Below are positions 1 to 4,903 of a DNA stretch of 5,097 bases, one piece after another. How positions within the stretch are numbered: position 1 is the stretch's first letter; the number at the start of each line of letters is the position of its first letter. The notes below the pieces were generated by a model, which saw only the letters and a program-made list of their open reading frames with translations, was not told the origin of the DNA and did not search any database. The translations under genes were made by a program, and so were the position numbers. The stretch comes from an uncultured Intestinimonas sp. (GTDB taxonomy: Bacteria; Bacillota_A; Clostridia; Oscillospirales; Oscillospiraceae), in the NCBI GenBank assembly GCA_958435885.1, contig CAUBHZ010000164.1:1-5097 (forward strand), written 5' to 3'.

Positions 1-224
1 GCTTCCTCCTGTTCATCGTGGTGGGGAGCGTGGGGGAGGTGGGGGCGGTGTGGCAGGTGGCCGACATCTGCAACGGCATGATGGCCCTGCCCAATCTGAT
101 TGCCCTGCTGCTCCTGTCGCCGGAGGCCTTCCGTCTGCTCCGGGTATGGACCGAGGGGCGGGAGGCGGGACGGCCCATTCCCCGAAGTACTTCTGCGGAT
201 GAACAAAAGCGTCTCCCCTCATGA
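1..224 (+). CDS. C-terminal fragment of alanine/glycine:cation symporter (AGCS family)
   Basis: The gene enters from the left edge; the reading frame is open from position 3 and gives 73 residues before a TGA at 222-224. Fragment residues 24-39 read NGMMALPNLIALLLLS, which I recognise as the last transmembrane helix of the AGCS (sodium:alanine/glycine symporter) family; the preceding VWQVADICNG segment also fits that family. Proteins of this family are inner-membrane carriers of roughly 450-500 residues that couple uptake of small neutral amino acids to sodium or proton entry. After the helix comes a short hydrophilic, probably cytoplasmic tail of about 30 residues rich in Arg, Glu and Ser. 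The last codons and the stop lie inside the terminator palindrome. The start, substrate-binding helices and promoter are outside the window, so substrate and cation cannot be judged. A GTG at 18 is internal, not the start. The family assignment is firm for a fragment this short; the exact substrate is unknown. Confidence 0.85.
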   Translation, partial: FLLFIVVGSVGEVGAVWQVADICNGMMALPNLIALLLLSPEAFRLLRVWTEGREAGRPIPRSTSADEQKRLPS

Positions 225-238
225 GGGGAGACGCTTTT
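205..238. terminator. Bidirectional intrinsic terminator between convergent genes
   Basis: This is a perfect 34-bp palindrome centred between 221 and 222, with arms AAAAGCGTCTCCCCTCA and TGAGGGGAGACGCTTTT. On the plus strand it runs into TTTTT at 235-239; on the minus strand it runs into TTTTGTTC. It lies between the converging symporter gene (stop at 222-224, inside the palindrome) and the membrane-protein gene that ends at 255, so it can terminate both. In RNA a few central bases would form the loop. The plus-strand T-run is slightly better than the minus-strand one. Confidence 0.9.
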
Positions 239-254
239 TCTTGTCTTGGGACGG

Positions 255-2036
255 TCAGCCGTAGATGGGCACGGTGACGGCGCCGGAGGTCTCGGCGTCG
301 CCGGTGTCCTCCGGGGAGGTCGTGGGCTCCGGCTCATCCGCGGAGACCAAAGGCTCGGCGGGAGCCGCCTTGCCGTCGATGGTGAGGGAGTAGGCGCTGA
401 GGATGGAGGATTCCTCCTCACCGGTCTGGACGGCGTGGCCGATGGTGACCTTGTCGCCCAGGTTCAGCAGCACCGCCACCGGGTTCTCGGCGGCGGAGAC
501 GGCGTAGTAGACCTCACTCCCCTCCAGGCGGAGGAAATAGTAGGTGCTGCCGTCCATGACGGCGGAGCGGATGTCGTCCACCACGCCGGAGACCTGGGTC
601 TCTGGCCGTTCCTCCTCAGATACAATGCCCCGCTGGGAGAGGAGGTCGATATACACCTCTTCGCACTGGGATACGGAGCCGGCCACTGCCACCAGCTGAT
701 ACTGGGCCACGTTGACCATGGCGTAGCTCTTCACCAGCTCGGTGGCGTCCTTGAGGGGGATGAAGTAGGTGGGCTCCCCGGCGATGTTGAGGAGAAGGGG
801 GAAGGTGGCCACGTACTTGAGGTCCTGGACCTCGCCCTCGGCGGAGCTCATGGCGGCGTACTCGGTGGCGCCGGGAGCTTCGTAGAACCGGGTCTCCTTG
901 GTGCGCTGGTTGGAGAGGAGGAAGCCCAGGTTGGACTGGTCGGCGTTGGCGGAGGTGACGCCGGTGTAGACGTACACGTCGTCGTTGAGGGCGATATAGT
1001 TGTAGCCCTCGGTGGTCATGGTGACCCCTTTCTGGCCCAGGATGGAGTTGAGGAAGCCGTTGACCAGGGTGCCGTGGTAGTCGTACTGCTCCATGATGAG
1101 GTTGGGGGTATAGACGTTGTCCACCCAGGAGGGGATATCGGCCACGTCGTAGTACTGGCACTCGCCGGTGATGGCGTTGCAGAGCACGGCGCCCTGGATG
1201 TCGGTGCCGCCGAAGAGGCCGATGGTCCGGACGATCCGGGGGGCGATCCAGTAGGGAGTGCCCTCCTCGTCGATCTCGAACTGGGGGGTGTCAAAGAGGT
1301 AGGTGGGGTAGCGGAAGCGCAGGTGGCGCACGATGTTGCGGTTGAGGGGCTCGGAGAAGGAGTACTTCATGCCCTCCTGGAGCCGCACCACGCTGGCCTC
1401 CTGGGTGACCATGTCCACCAGCACATAGGCGGGCAGGCCCTCGCCGCGGTTGGTGAACCACTTGATGAGGTCGGCGTAGTCAATGGGTGCCACCCGGACG
1501 GGCCGGCCCTGGTAGTTGATCTGGGTGGAGTCGTTGGAGTACTCGAACTGGCTCACCATGTCGCTGAGGGTGCCCATCTGGCGGTCCCCCAGGTACTCGG
1601 CGGAGGACCGGTCCAGGGTGGGGATCTTGTCGAAGGAGATCTGGGCGATGTCCTCGGCAAAGTTGCCGTCCTCCACAGTGAGCAGGTCCCGGTAGGCGGC
1701 GGCCCGGAAGATGGGCATGGAGATCAGGGTGCCGATGACGCCCACGGCGATGAGCAGCACCATGAGGACGCCCACAGGGAGGCACTGGGTCTTCACGAAA
1801 CGGAAGTACTCCTTCAGGCCGGAGCCGGGAGCCATGCGGAAGCCGGAGGTGAAGAGGGAGGCCACCACAAAGACGAGGCAGAGGAGAAAGACAAAGGTGT
1901 AGAAGTTCCCGTCCTGGAGGTTCAGGGCGGGGAGGGAGAGGTAGAAGTAGACGAGGCCCACCACCAGAGTGACGGCCAGGCTGAGGAGGACGCGGGCGGC
2001 CTTGCCCATGGGTTTGCGGGGGGAATTCCCGTTCAT
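255..2036 (-). CDS. Conserved membrane protein, three N-terminal helices and a large extracytoplasmic repeat region
   Basis: The product is 593 aa; I do not recognise a named family with confidence. The ATG at 2036 is supported by AAGGAG at 2043-2048, six bases upstream. Residues 1-15 are basic (R7, K8, K12, R15), followed by helices at about 15-35, 45-62 and 86-106. A short loop carrying R67, K75, R79 and K82 separates helices 2 and 3. By the positive-inside rule this puts the N-terminus inside and residues 107-593 outside. The large region contains recurring units, G-x-P followed by aromatic/aliphatic residues and then a V-L/V-x-x-x-T stretch, near 177-218, 259-297, 353-386 and 420-452, resembling PepSY-type beta units. 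Residues about 480-550 (TQVSGVV to VTIGHAV) look like a small beta barrel of OB-fold type. The last ~35 residues are rich in Pro, Glu, Thr and Ser, likely disordered. It is the second gene of an operon, 30 nt behind the HD-domain gene. A role at the cell envelope is inferred only from topology. Confidence 0.85.
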   Translation of the reverse strand: MNGNSPRKPMGKAARVLLSLAVTLVVGLVYFYLSLPALNLQDGNFYTFVFLLCLVFVVASLFTSGFRMAPGSGLKEYFRFVKTQCLPVGVLMVLLIAVGVIGTLISMPIFRAAAYRDLLTVEDGNFAEDIAQISFDKIPTLDRSSAEYLGDRQMGTLSDMVSQFEYSNDSTQINYQGRPVRVAPIDYADLIKWFTNRGEGLPAYVLVDMVTQEASVVRLQEGMKYSFSEPLNRNIVRHLRFRYPTYLFDTPQFEIDEEGTPYWIAPRIVRTIGLFGGTDIQGAVLCNAITGECQYYDVADIPSWVDNVYTPNLIMEQYDYHGTLVNGFLNSILGQKGVTMTTEGYNYIALNDDVYVYTGVTSANADQSNLGFLLSNQRTKETRFYEAPGATEYAAMSSAEGEVQDLKYVATFPLLLNIAGEPTYFIPLKDATELVKSYAMVNVAQYQLVAVAGSVSQCEEVYIDLLSQRGIVSEEERPETQVSGVVDDIRSAVMDGSTYYFLRLEGSEVYYAVSAAENPVAVLLNLGDKVTIGHAVQTGEEESSILSAYSLTIDGKAAPAEPLVSADEPEPTTSPEDTGDAETSGAVTVPIYG

Positions 2037-2042
2037 AAAAAA

Positions 2043-2048
2043 CTCCTT
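2043..2048 (-). promoter_or_regulatory. Ribosome binding site of the 593-aa membrane protein
   Basis: The minus strand reads AAGGAG followed by six bases (TTTTTT) and the ATG at 2036. It sits in the 30-nt gap after the HD-domain gene, where no promoter or terminator is visible, which supports co-transcription of the two genes. Confidence 0.85.
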
Positions 2049-2066
2049 TTAAATGGTGTGGCGGGG

Positions 2067-2639
2067 TCAGGCCATCTGGGCCTCGATGTCGGCCTCGGTG
2101 GCCTGCATGGCCCGGAGGGTCATGTCCAGCAGCTTGTCCAGGTCCCAGCCCAGCAGCTCGGCGCCCTTCTGGATGATCTCCCGGGAGCAGCCGGCGGCGA
2201 ACTTCTTGTCCTTGAACTTCTTCTTCAGGGACTTGAGCTCCATGTCGGAGCAGCTCTTGGAGGGGCGCATAAGGGCGGCGGCGCCGATGAGGCCGGTGAG
2301 CTCGTCGCAGGCGAAGAGGACCTTCTCCATCTCGTGCTCGGGCTGGATGTCACACACCTCGCCCCAGCCGTGGCTGGCGGTGGCGTGGATGAGAGCCTCG
2401 TCCAGGCCGGCCTGGCGCATGAGCTCCTGGGACTTGATGCAGTGCTCCTCGGGCCACTGCTCGAAGTCCAGGTCGTGGAGGAGACCGACGATATACCAGA
2501 ATTCGGCGTTGTCGCCATAACCCAGCTCCCTGGCGAACCACTCCATGACCGCCCCCACGGTGAGGCCGTGGCGGATGTGGAAGGGCTCCTTATTATATTC
2601 TTTCAGCAGGTCCAGGGCCTGGGTGCGGGTGAGTTCCAT
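2067..2639 (-). CDS. HD-domain protein, predicted metal-dependent phosphohydrolase
   Basis: The product is 190 aa and probably cytosolic, with no signal peptide or membrane segment. The HD-superfamily pattern is visible: H24 in HIRHGL, the H55-D56 pair in GLLHDLDFE, H85/H90 in LIHATASHGW, and D112 in FACDELTGLI. These are the metal ligands that define the superfamily, whose members hydrolyse phosphate esters of nucleotides and other substrates. The substrate cannot be read from the sequence. The C-terminal part (about 128-190) is a lysine-rich alpha-helical extension (KSLKKKFKDKKF) ending in an acidic tail. I chose the ATG at 2639 because AAGGAG at 2649-2654 sits nine bases upstream and a promoter at 2682-2710 fits just before it; the open frame continues to 2828 but would run across the promoter. 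It is the first gene of a two-gene operon with the downstream membrane protein, so a shared pathway is possible but unproven. Confidence 0.9.
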   Translation of the reverse strand: MELTRTQALDLLKEYNKEPFHIRHGLTVGAVMEWFARELGYGDNAEFWYIVGLLHDLDFEQWPEEHCIKSQELMRQAGLDEALIHATASHGWGEVCDIQPEHEMEKVLFACDELTGLIGAAALMRPSKSCSDMELKSLKKKFKDKKFAAGCSREIIQKGAELLGWDLDKLLDMTLRAMQATEADIEAQMA

Positions 2640-2648
2640 GGTCAAACA

Positions 2649-2654
2649 CTCCTT
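2649..2654 (-). promoter_or_regulatory. Ribosome binding site of the HD-domain gene
   Basis: AAGGAG on the minus strand lies nine bases before the ATG at 2639. It decides the start, because the frame stays open to 2828 without another comparable site. Confidence 0.85.
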
Positions 2655-2681
2655 ATATAATGACAGATTCAGGATGTTACT

Positions 2682-2710
2682 GTTATAGCACAGTTGGGGT
2701 GGGATTGCAA
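2682..2710 (-). promoter_or_regulatory. Sigma-A type promoter of the HD-domain operon
   Basis: On the minus strand, TTGCAA (2705-2710) and TATAAC (2682-2687) are separated by exactly 17 bases, and the -10 is preceded by TGC, giving an extended -10 (TGCTATAAC). The expected transcript start is near 2675, leaving a leader of about 36 nt before the ATG at 2639. The promoter points away from the tRNA-Ser promoter; their -35 boxes are about 37 bp apart. Confidence 0.7.
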
Positions 2711-2747
2711 CGGCGTCAAATTTTTTCAAAGATTTGCATTTTACCTC

Positions 2748-2776
2748 TTGACGAATGGGAGGAAAGTGGTTATAAT
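2748..2776 (+). promoter_or_regulatory. Strong sigma-A promoter of tRNA-Ser(GGA)
   Basis: TTGACG (2748-2753), a 17-base spacer and a perfect TATAAT (2771-2776). A run of A and T at about 2718-2745 just upstream could act as an UP element, as expected for a stable-RNA promoter. The tRNA begins at 2798, so the primary transcript would carry a 5' leader of roughly 15 nt. Confidence 0.88.
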
Positions 2777-2797
2777 AAGCAACGTTGTCCCGGCCGT

Positions 2798-2889
2798 GGA
2801 GAGATGGCTGAGCTGGTCGAAGGCGCACGATTGGAAATCGTGTAGGCGTTAATAGCGTCTCGAGGGTTCGAATCCCTCTCTCTCCGCCA
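2798..2889 (+). tRNA. tRNA-Ser, anticodon GGA
   Basis: This is a complete class II tRNA with the CCA end encoded. The acceptor GGAGAGA (2798-2804) pairs with TCTCTCC (2879-2885), followed by discriminator G (2886) and CCA (2887-2889). The anticodon stem CACGA/TCGTG (2826-2830/2838-2842) closes the loop TTGGAAA, giving anticodon GGA at 2833-2835 (reads UCC and UCU). The long variable arm contains a five-pair stem GGCGT/GCGTC (with G-U pairs), as expected for serine tRNAs. The T arm is GAGGG/CCCTC with loop TTCGAAT (2862-2878). All parts are intact. Confidence 0.97.
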
Positions 2890-2934
2890 AAATCGGAGCA
2901 AGCGTTGATCGCTTGCTCCGATTTTTTTATGCCC
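2888..2934 (+). repeat. Terminator repeat, left copy
   Basis: This 47-nt stretch aligns with 3674-3719 with five substitutions and one T missing from the T-run. Four substitutions form two compensated base pairs (2894 with 2920, C-G versus G-C; 2901 with 2913, A-T versus G-C); the fifth is in the loop (G2907 versus C3693). The similarity extends past the T-run into ATGCCC and then stops. Confidence 0.75.
2890..2928 (+). terminator. Intrinsic terminator of tRNA-Ser(GGA); left copy of a terminator repeat
   Basis: A 15-bp perfect stem (2890-2904 with 2910-2924) with loop TTGAT and seven T's (2922-2928) starts directly after the CCA end. The flanking bases (C at 2888, ATGCCC at 2929-2934) and the core match the terminator at 3675-3713, see the repeat entries. 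Confidence 0.95.
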
Positions 2935-2961
2935 TGGAGGCGGGCGGGAAAGGACAGCCTG

Positions 2962-2970
2962 TGTTATAAT
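2962..2970 (+). promoter_or_regulatory. Extended -10 promoter of the orphan membrane-protein gene
   Basis: TGTTATAAT gives a perfect -10 hexamer (2965-2970) with the TG extension. The 17-base position upstream is GC-rich with no recognisable -35, which an extended -10 can tolerate. It lies after the tRNA terminator and gives a leader of about 65 nt before the ATG at 3043. Confidence 0.6.
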
Positions 2971-3026
2971 CAAAATACGATTTGAGGCCGCGTGGGAGAG
3001 CGGTTCAGAAGAGCAGCGCAAGGGTC

Positions 3027-3035
3027 GGGAGGTGA
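3027..3035 (+). promoter_or_regulatory. Ribosome binding site of the orphan membrane-protein gene
   Basis: GGGAGGTGA, ending about eight bases before ATG 3043, is a near-perfect anti-Shine-Dalgarno match. It decides the start at 3043 over an upstream in-frame GTG at 2992, which has no such site. Confidence 0.8.
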
Positions 3036-3042
3036 AGCGTAC

Positions 3043-3666
3043 ATGTGGCATGGATTGGTCAGGGGAATCGTATTCATTGTGTTTTGGATTGCCTTCGTGA
3101 TGGGTTCGAAAAGGAGAGTCAGAAAACGAAGCGGAAGGAATCGGATGGCCCTGGCTGTGACGGCTCTTGCGATGGTCATGCTCTCACTGGGCAGGATCGA
3201 AAATGTATTTTACTCCTTTCCCACGGCGGAAAGTGTTGCGGAATATGTATGTGGAGATCATGTGCTTAACATCATAGATGGGAAAAATTCCAGTCTAATC
3301 GTTTATTCGGACGATGAAGGTGTCATTAAGATGATGATCACGCCAAGGCAGAAATCGGGATATAAAATCGGATCAGATTTCCACAAAAAAACCATCTCAA
3401 GTGATTATACCCACGGATACTTAGTTGATATCTTGCGGTATAAAGACGTAGAGGACTGTTACATTACCATTATTGGAATCTTTAACACCCCGGAGATAAG
3501 TGTGGAAGACAGCTGTAATTCCAAATTCGTGGAATCAAAGGAGGAGAATGTTTTTGGTAATGTAGAGTTCACCGATTATATGGCACTTGCCTTCATTGAG
3601 GAGTATACGGAAGGATATACGGTGACGATCACGATCGGCGGGGAGAGCATGACGCTCTCTCTTTAG
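3043..3666 (+). CDS. Orphan AT-rich membrane protein, helix hairpin plus extracytoplasmic domain
   Basis: The product is 207 aa; I cannot assign a family. The helix at about 4-21 (GLVRGIVFIVFWIAFVMG) is followed by a very basic loop at 23-34 (KRRVRKRSGRNR) and a second helix at 35-50. The basic loop should stay in the cytoplasm, so residues 51-207 should be outside. That domain starts with FYSFPTAESV (56-65) and looks mostly beta-stranded with turns; it has cysteines at 70, 139 and 158 and no catalytic motif that I can see. The body is much poorer in GC than its neighbours: positions 3241-3300 and 3361-3420 each contain 21 G/C in 60, against 41 in 60 at 4201-4260 in the next gene. This points to a different origin or relaxed selection. 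It has its own promoter and terminator and is not in an operon. It could be an accessory cargo gene near a tRNA, or simply a fast-evolving lineage-specific gene. Existence is well supported; function is unknown. Confidence 0.82.
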   Translation: MWHGLVRGIVFIVFWIAFVMGSKRRVRKRSGRNRMALAVTALAMVMLSLGRIENVFYSFPTAESVAEYVCGDHVLNIIDGKNSSLIVYSDDEGVIKMMITPRQKSGYKIGSDFHKKTISSDYTHGYLVDILRYKDVEDCYITIIGIFNTPEISVEDSCNSKFVESKEENVFGNVEFTDYMALAFIEEYTEGYTVTITIGGESMTLSL

Positions 3667-3673
3667 AGGATAT

Positions 3674-3719
3674 CAAAATGGGAGCAGGCGTTCATCGCCT
3701 GCTCCCATTTTTTATGCCC
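3674..3719 (+). repeat. Terminator repeat, right copy
   Basis: This is the counterpart of 2888-2934: the core CAAAAT, stem, loop TTCAT, T-run and trailing ATGCCC correspond base for base apart from five substitutions and one T fewer. The two copies are in the same orientation and bracket the orphan gene. Confidence 0.75.
3675..3713 (+). terminator. Intrinsic terminator of the orphan membrane-protein gene
   Basis: A 16-bp perfect stem (3675-3690 with 3696-3711), loop TTCAT, and six T's (3708-3713). It begins nine bases after the stop codon at 3664-3666. Confidence 0.95.
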
Positions 3720-3882
3720 GCCGGACGCCGGTTTCGCATCCGGTGGGCGGTGGGGGGAGAAACGGTTTTGTTACCGTTTCCGGCGCTGGAAAGAGCGGAA
3801 AAGTCAGGGAAGACAGGGAGGTTAAAACCGTTGCGCCCCAATGGTTTCAGGAAATGTGACAGCGCTCGGCAAAAAATAAGTC
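3716..3882. other. Intergenic stretch with two further inverted repeats, no gene seen
   Basis: No credible coding region is seen between the terminator and the next promoter. Two inverted repeats are present: GCCCGCCGGA (3716-3725) with TCCGGTGGGC (3739-3748), ten pairs including one G-T, loop 13 nt; and GAAACGGT (3759-3766) with ACCGTTTC (3773-3780), eight pairs, loop 6 nt. AACGGTTTT at 3761-3769 is also complementary to AAAACCGTT at 3824-3832, so the second hairpin has a competing longer-range partner. Neither hairpin is followed by a T-run. Function unknown; they could be protein-binding sites or RNA structures in an unseen transcript. Confidence 0.45.
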
Positions 3883-3911
3883 TTGCAATTTGCCTTCAAA
3901 TCGGTTACAAT
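3883..3911 (+). promoter_or_regulatory. Sigma-A type promoter of the cell wall hydrolase gene
   Basis: TTGCAA (3883-3888), a 17-base spacer and TACAAT (3906-3911). Transcription should start near 3918, about 50 nt before the ATG. The -10 overlaps the first of two GGTTACAA direct repeats (3903-3910 and 3914-3921). I cannot exclude a sporulation sigma factor, but the hexamers fit the housekeeping one. Confidence 0.7.
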
Positions 3912-3941
3912 CTGGTTACAAAAGAAACGACAAGATTACAA
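3903..3941 (+). repeat. Short direct repeats at the wall hydrolase promoter
   Basis: GGTTACAA occurs at 3903-3910 and 3914-3921, 11 bp apart (about one helical turn). A one-mismatch copy, GATTACAA, is at 3934-3941, 20 bp further. The first overlaps the -10 box and the second covers the predicted start point, a typical place for an operator. This is a positional inference only. Confidence 0.4.
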
Positions 3942-3949
3942 CAACAGCG

Positions 3950-3955
3950 AGGAGG
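3950..3955 (+). promoter_or_regulatory. Ribosome binding site of the cell wall hydrolase gene
   Basis: A perfect AGGAGG, 11 bases before ATG 3967 and 17 before the in-frame ATG at 3973. The spacing favours 3967. The frame is open back to an ATG at 3883, but that lies within the promoter. Confidence 0.8.
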
Positions 3956-3966
3956 AAGCATACGAC

Positions 3967-4788
3967 ATGCGCATGCGTATCCTGTGCCTGATGCTCTGTC
4001 TGGCGACGATCCTTCCCATGGGGAGCTGGGCTCTGGCGGCGGAGGAACCCGCCGCGGGCAGCTACTTCCTGGTGGATGGCAACGTCTGTGAGGACCCCGG
4101 CCTCACAGTGTATAACGGGATCACCTACGTTTCCCTGGTCAACGCGGTGCTGGGTCTGCGGCCCGACGCCGTCATCGGCTGGGAGGGCGAGTATGTGGTG
4201 GTCACCGCCGAGGGTCTGGACCTCCGGGCCCGGGTGGGCGACCAGTATATCCAGGTCAACGGCCGGTGCCTGTACGTCCTCAACGGCGTCATCGACGGCG
4301 GTGGCCGCGTGCTGGTGCCCGTGCGCACCATCGCCCAGGCCATGGGCGGCTGGGTGAGCTGGAACCAGGAGAGCGGCGTGGTGGAGGTGTACAGCGGCGA
4401 GAGCCCCATCGCCTCCGGCGAGAGCTACTACGACAGCGACTCCCTCTACTGGCTCTCCCACATCATCAACGCCGAGAGCGGCAACCAGCCCCTGGACGGC
4501 AAGCTGGCCGTGGGTACCGTCATCATGAACCGGGTGGCCAGCCCCCGGTTCCCCAACACCATTTATGACGTGATCTTCGCCCCCAACCAGTTCACTCCTG
4601 CCAGCAACGGCAGCATCTACCGGGAGCCCAACGCCGAGAGCGTGGTGGCGGCCAAGCTGATCCTGGAGGGCGTCCGTGTGGGCGGCAGCAGCCTCTACTT
4701 CGTCAATCCCTCTGTCTCCCCCAACAGCTGGGCCCAGCGCAACCGCACCTACGTGACCACCATCGGGGCTCACGCCTTCTTCAGCTGA
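3967..4788 (+). CDS. Secreted SleB-type cell wall hydrolase with copper-amine-oxidase-like N domain
   Basis: The product is 273 aa. Residues 1-25 form a signal peptide (MRMR, hydrophobic core, ALAAEE with cleavage after about A24/A25). Residues about 33-142 resemble the copper amine oxidase N-terminal-like domain common in Clostridia exoproteins: YNGITYVSL, VNGRCLYVLNGV and RVLVPVRTIAQAMGGWVSW are its typical blocks, and it is thought to serve as a stalk or wall-binding module. After a Ser/Gly linker (143-158), residues about 160-273 are a cell wall hydrolase domain of the SleB/CwlJ type (Hydrolase_2). The INAESGNQP, AVGTVIMNRV, FPNT.YDVIF.PNQFTP and SLYFVNP blocks are all present, and E170 is the expected catalytic glutamate. 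These enzymes cut peptidoglycan glycan strands, best known in spore cortex breakdown during germination. Bacillus SleB instead carries a peptidoglycan-binding domain at its N-terminus, so the partner domain is swapped here. The gene is monocistronic with its own promoter and terminator. Whether it acts in germination or in vegetative wall turnover is not decided by the sequence. I avoid the symbol sleB because of the different architecture. Confidence 0.93.
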   Translation: MRMRILCLMLCLATILPMGSWALAAEEPAAGSYFLVDGNVCEDPGLTVYNGITYVSLVNAVLGLRPDAVIGWEGEYVVVTAEGLDLRARVGDQYIQVNGRCLYVLNGVIDGGGRVLVPVRTIAQAMGGWVSWNQESGVVEVYSGESPIASGESYYDSDSLYWLSHIINAESGNQPLDGKLAVGTVIMNRVASPRFPNTIYDVIFAPNQFTPASNGSIYREPNAESVVAAKLILEGVRVGGSSLYFVNPSVSPNSWAQRNRTYVTTIGAHAFFS

Positions 4789-4797
4789 ACGAATCGG

Positions 4798-4825
4798 ACC
4801 GGGGCCTGCGGGCCCCGGTTTTTTT
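4798..4825 (+). terminator. Intrinsic terminator of the cell wall hydrolase gene
   Basis: A nine-pair stem ACCGGGGCC/GGCCCCGGT (4798-4806 with 4811-4819), loop TGCG, and seven T's (4819-4825), starting nine bases after the stop codon. Confidence 0.95.
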
Positions 4826-4836
4826 CTCCAAAGGTG

Positions 4837-4865
4837 TTGACAAGCCCGGGACGTTATGGTATGAT
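4837..4865 (+). promoter_or_regulatory. Strong sigma-A promoter of the tRNA-Ser(TGA)-tRNA-Ser(GCT) unit
   Basis: A perfect TTGACA (4837-4842), a 17-base spacer and TATGAT (4860-4865). The leader to the first tRNA at 4904 would be about 30 nt. A second TATGAT at 4881-4886 has no -35 at the right distance. Confidence 0.85.
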
Positions 4866-4903
4866 AACACCTGCGTTTGATATGATGGTGGCGCTCGGGA
4901 CGT

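Noticed and set aside
246..2660. Very long plus-strand open frame (804 codons) opposite the two minus-strand genes
   Set aside because: It reads Gly/Val/His/Asp-rich low-complexity protein with no domain, no ribosome binding site and no promoter. It spans two real genes and their gap, as expected for the antisense frame of GC-rich genes.
2640..2828. Longer N-terminus for the HD-domain protein
   Set aside because: It would be translated through the operon promoter and across the tRNA; AAGGAG at 2649-2654 supports the start at 2639.
2985..3025. tRNA-like words (GTGGGAGAGCGGTT) after the extended -10
   Set aside because: No acceptor pairing, anticodon arm or T arm could be built around them; probably chance.
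2992..3042. Earlier GTG start for the orphan membrane protein
   Set aside because: There is no ribosome binding site before 2992, while GGGAGGTGA sits correctly before the ATG at 3043.
2770..3051. Minus-strand open frame of 93 codons over tRNA-Ser(GGA)
   Set aside because: It contains the RERDSNPRDA type peptide, a common false protein from antisense tRNA-Ser, and it overlaps the tRNA and its terminator.
4881..4886. Second TATGAT as an alternative -10 for tRNA-Ser(TGA)
   Set aside because: No -35 lies 16-18 bases upstream; the upstream pair TTGACA/TATGAT is far better.
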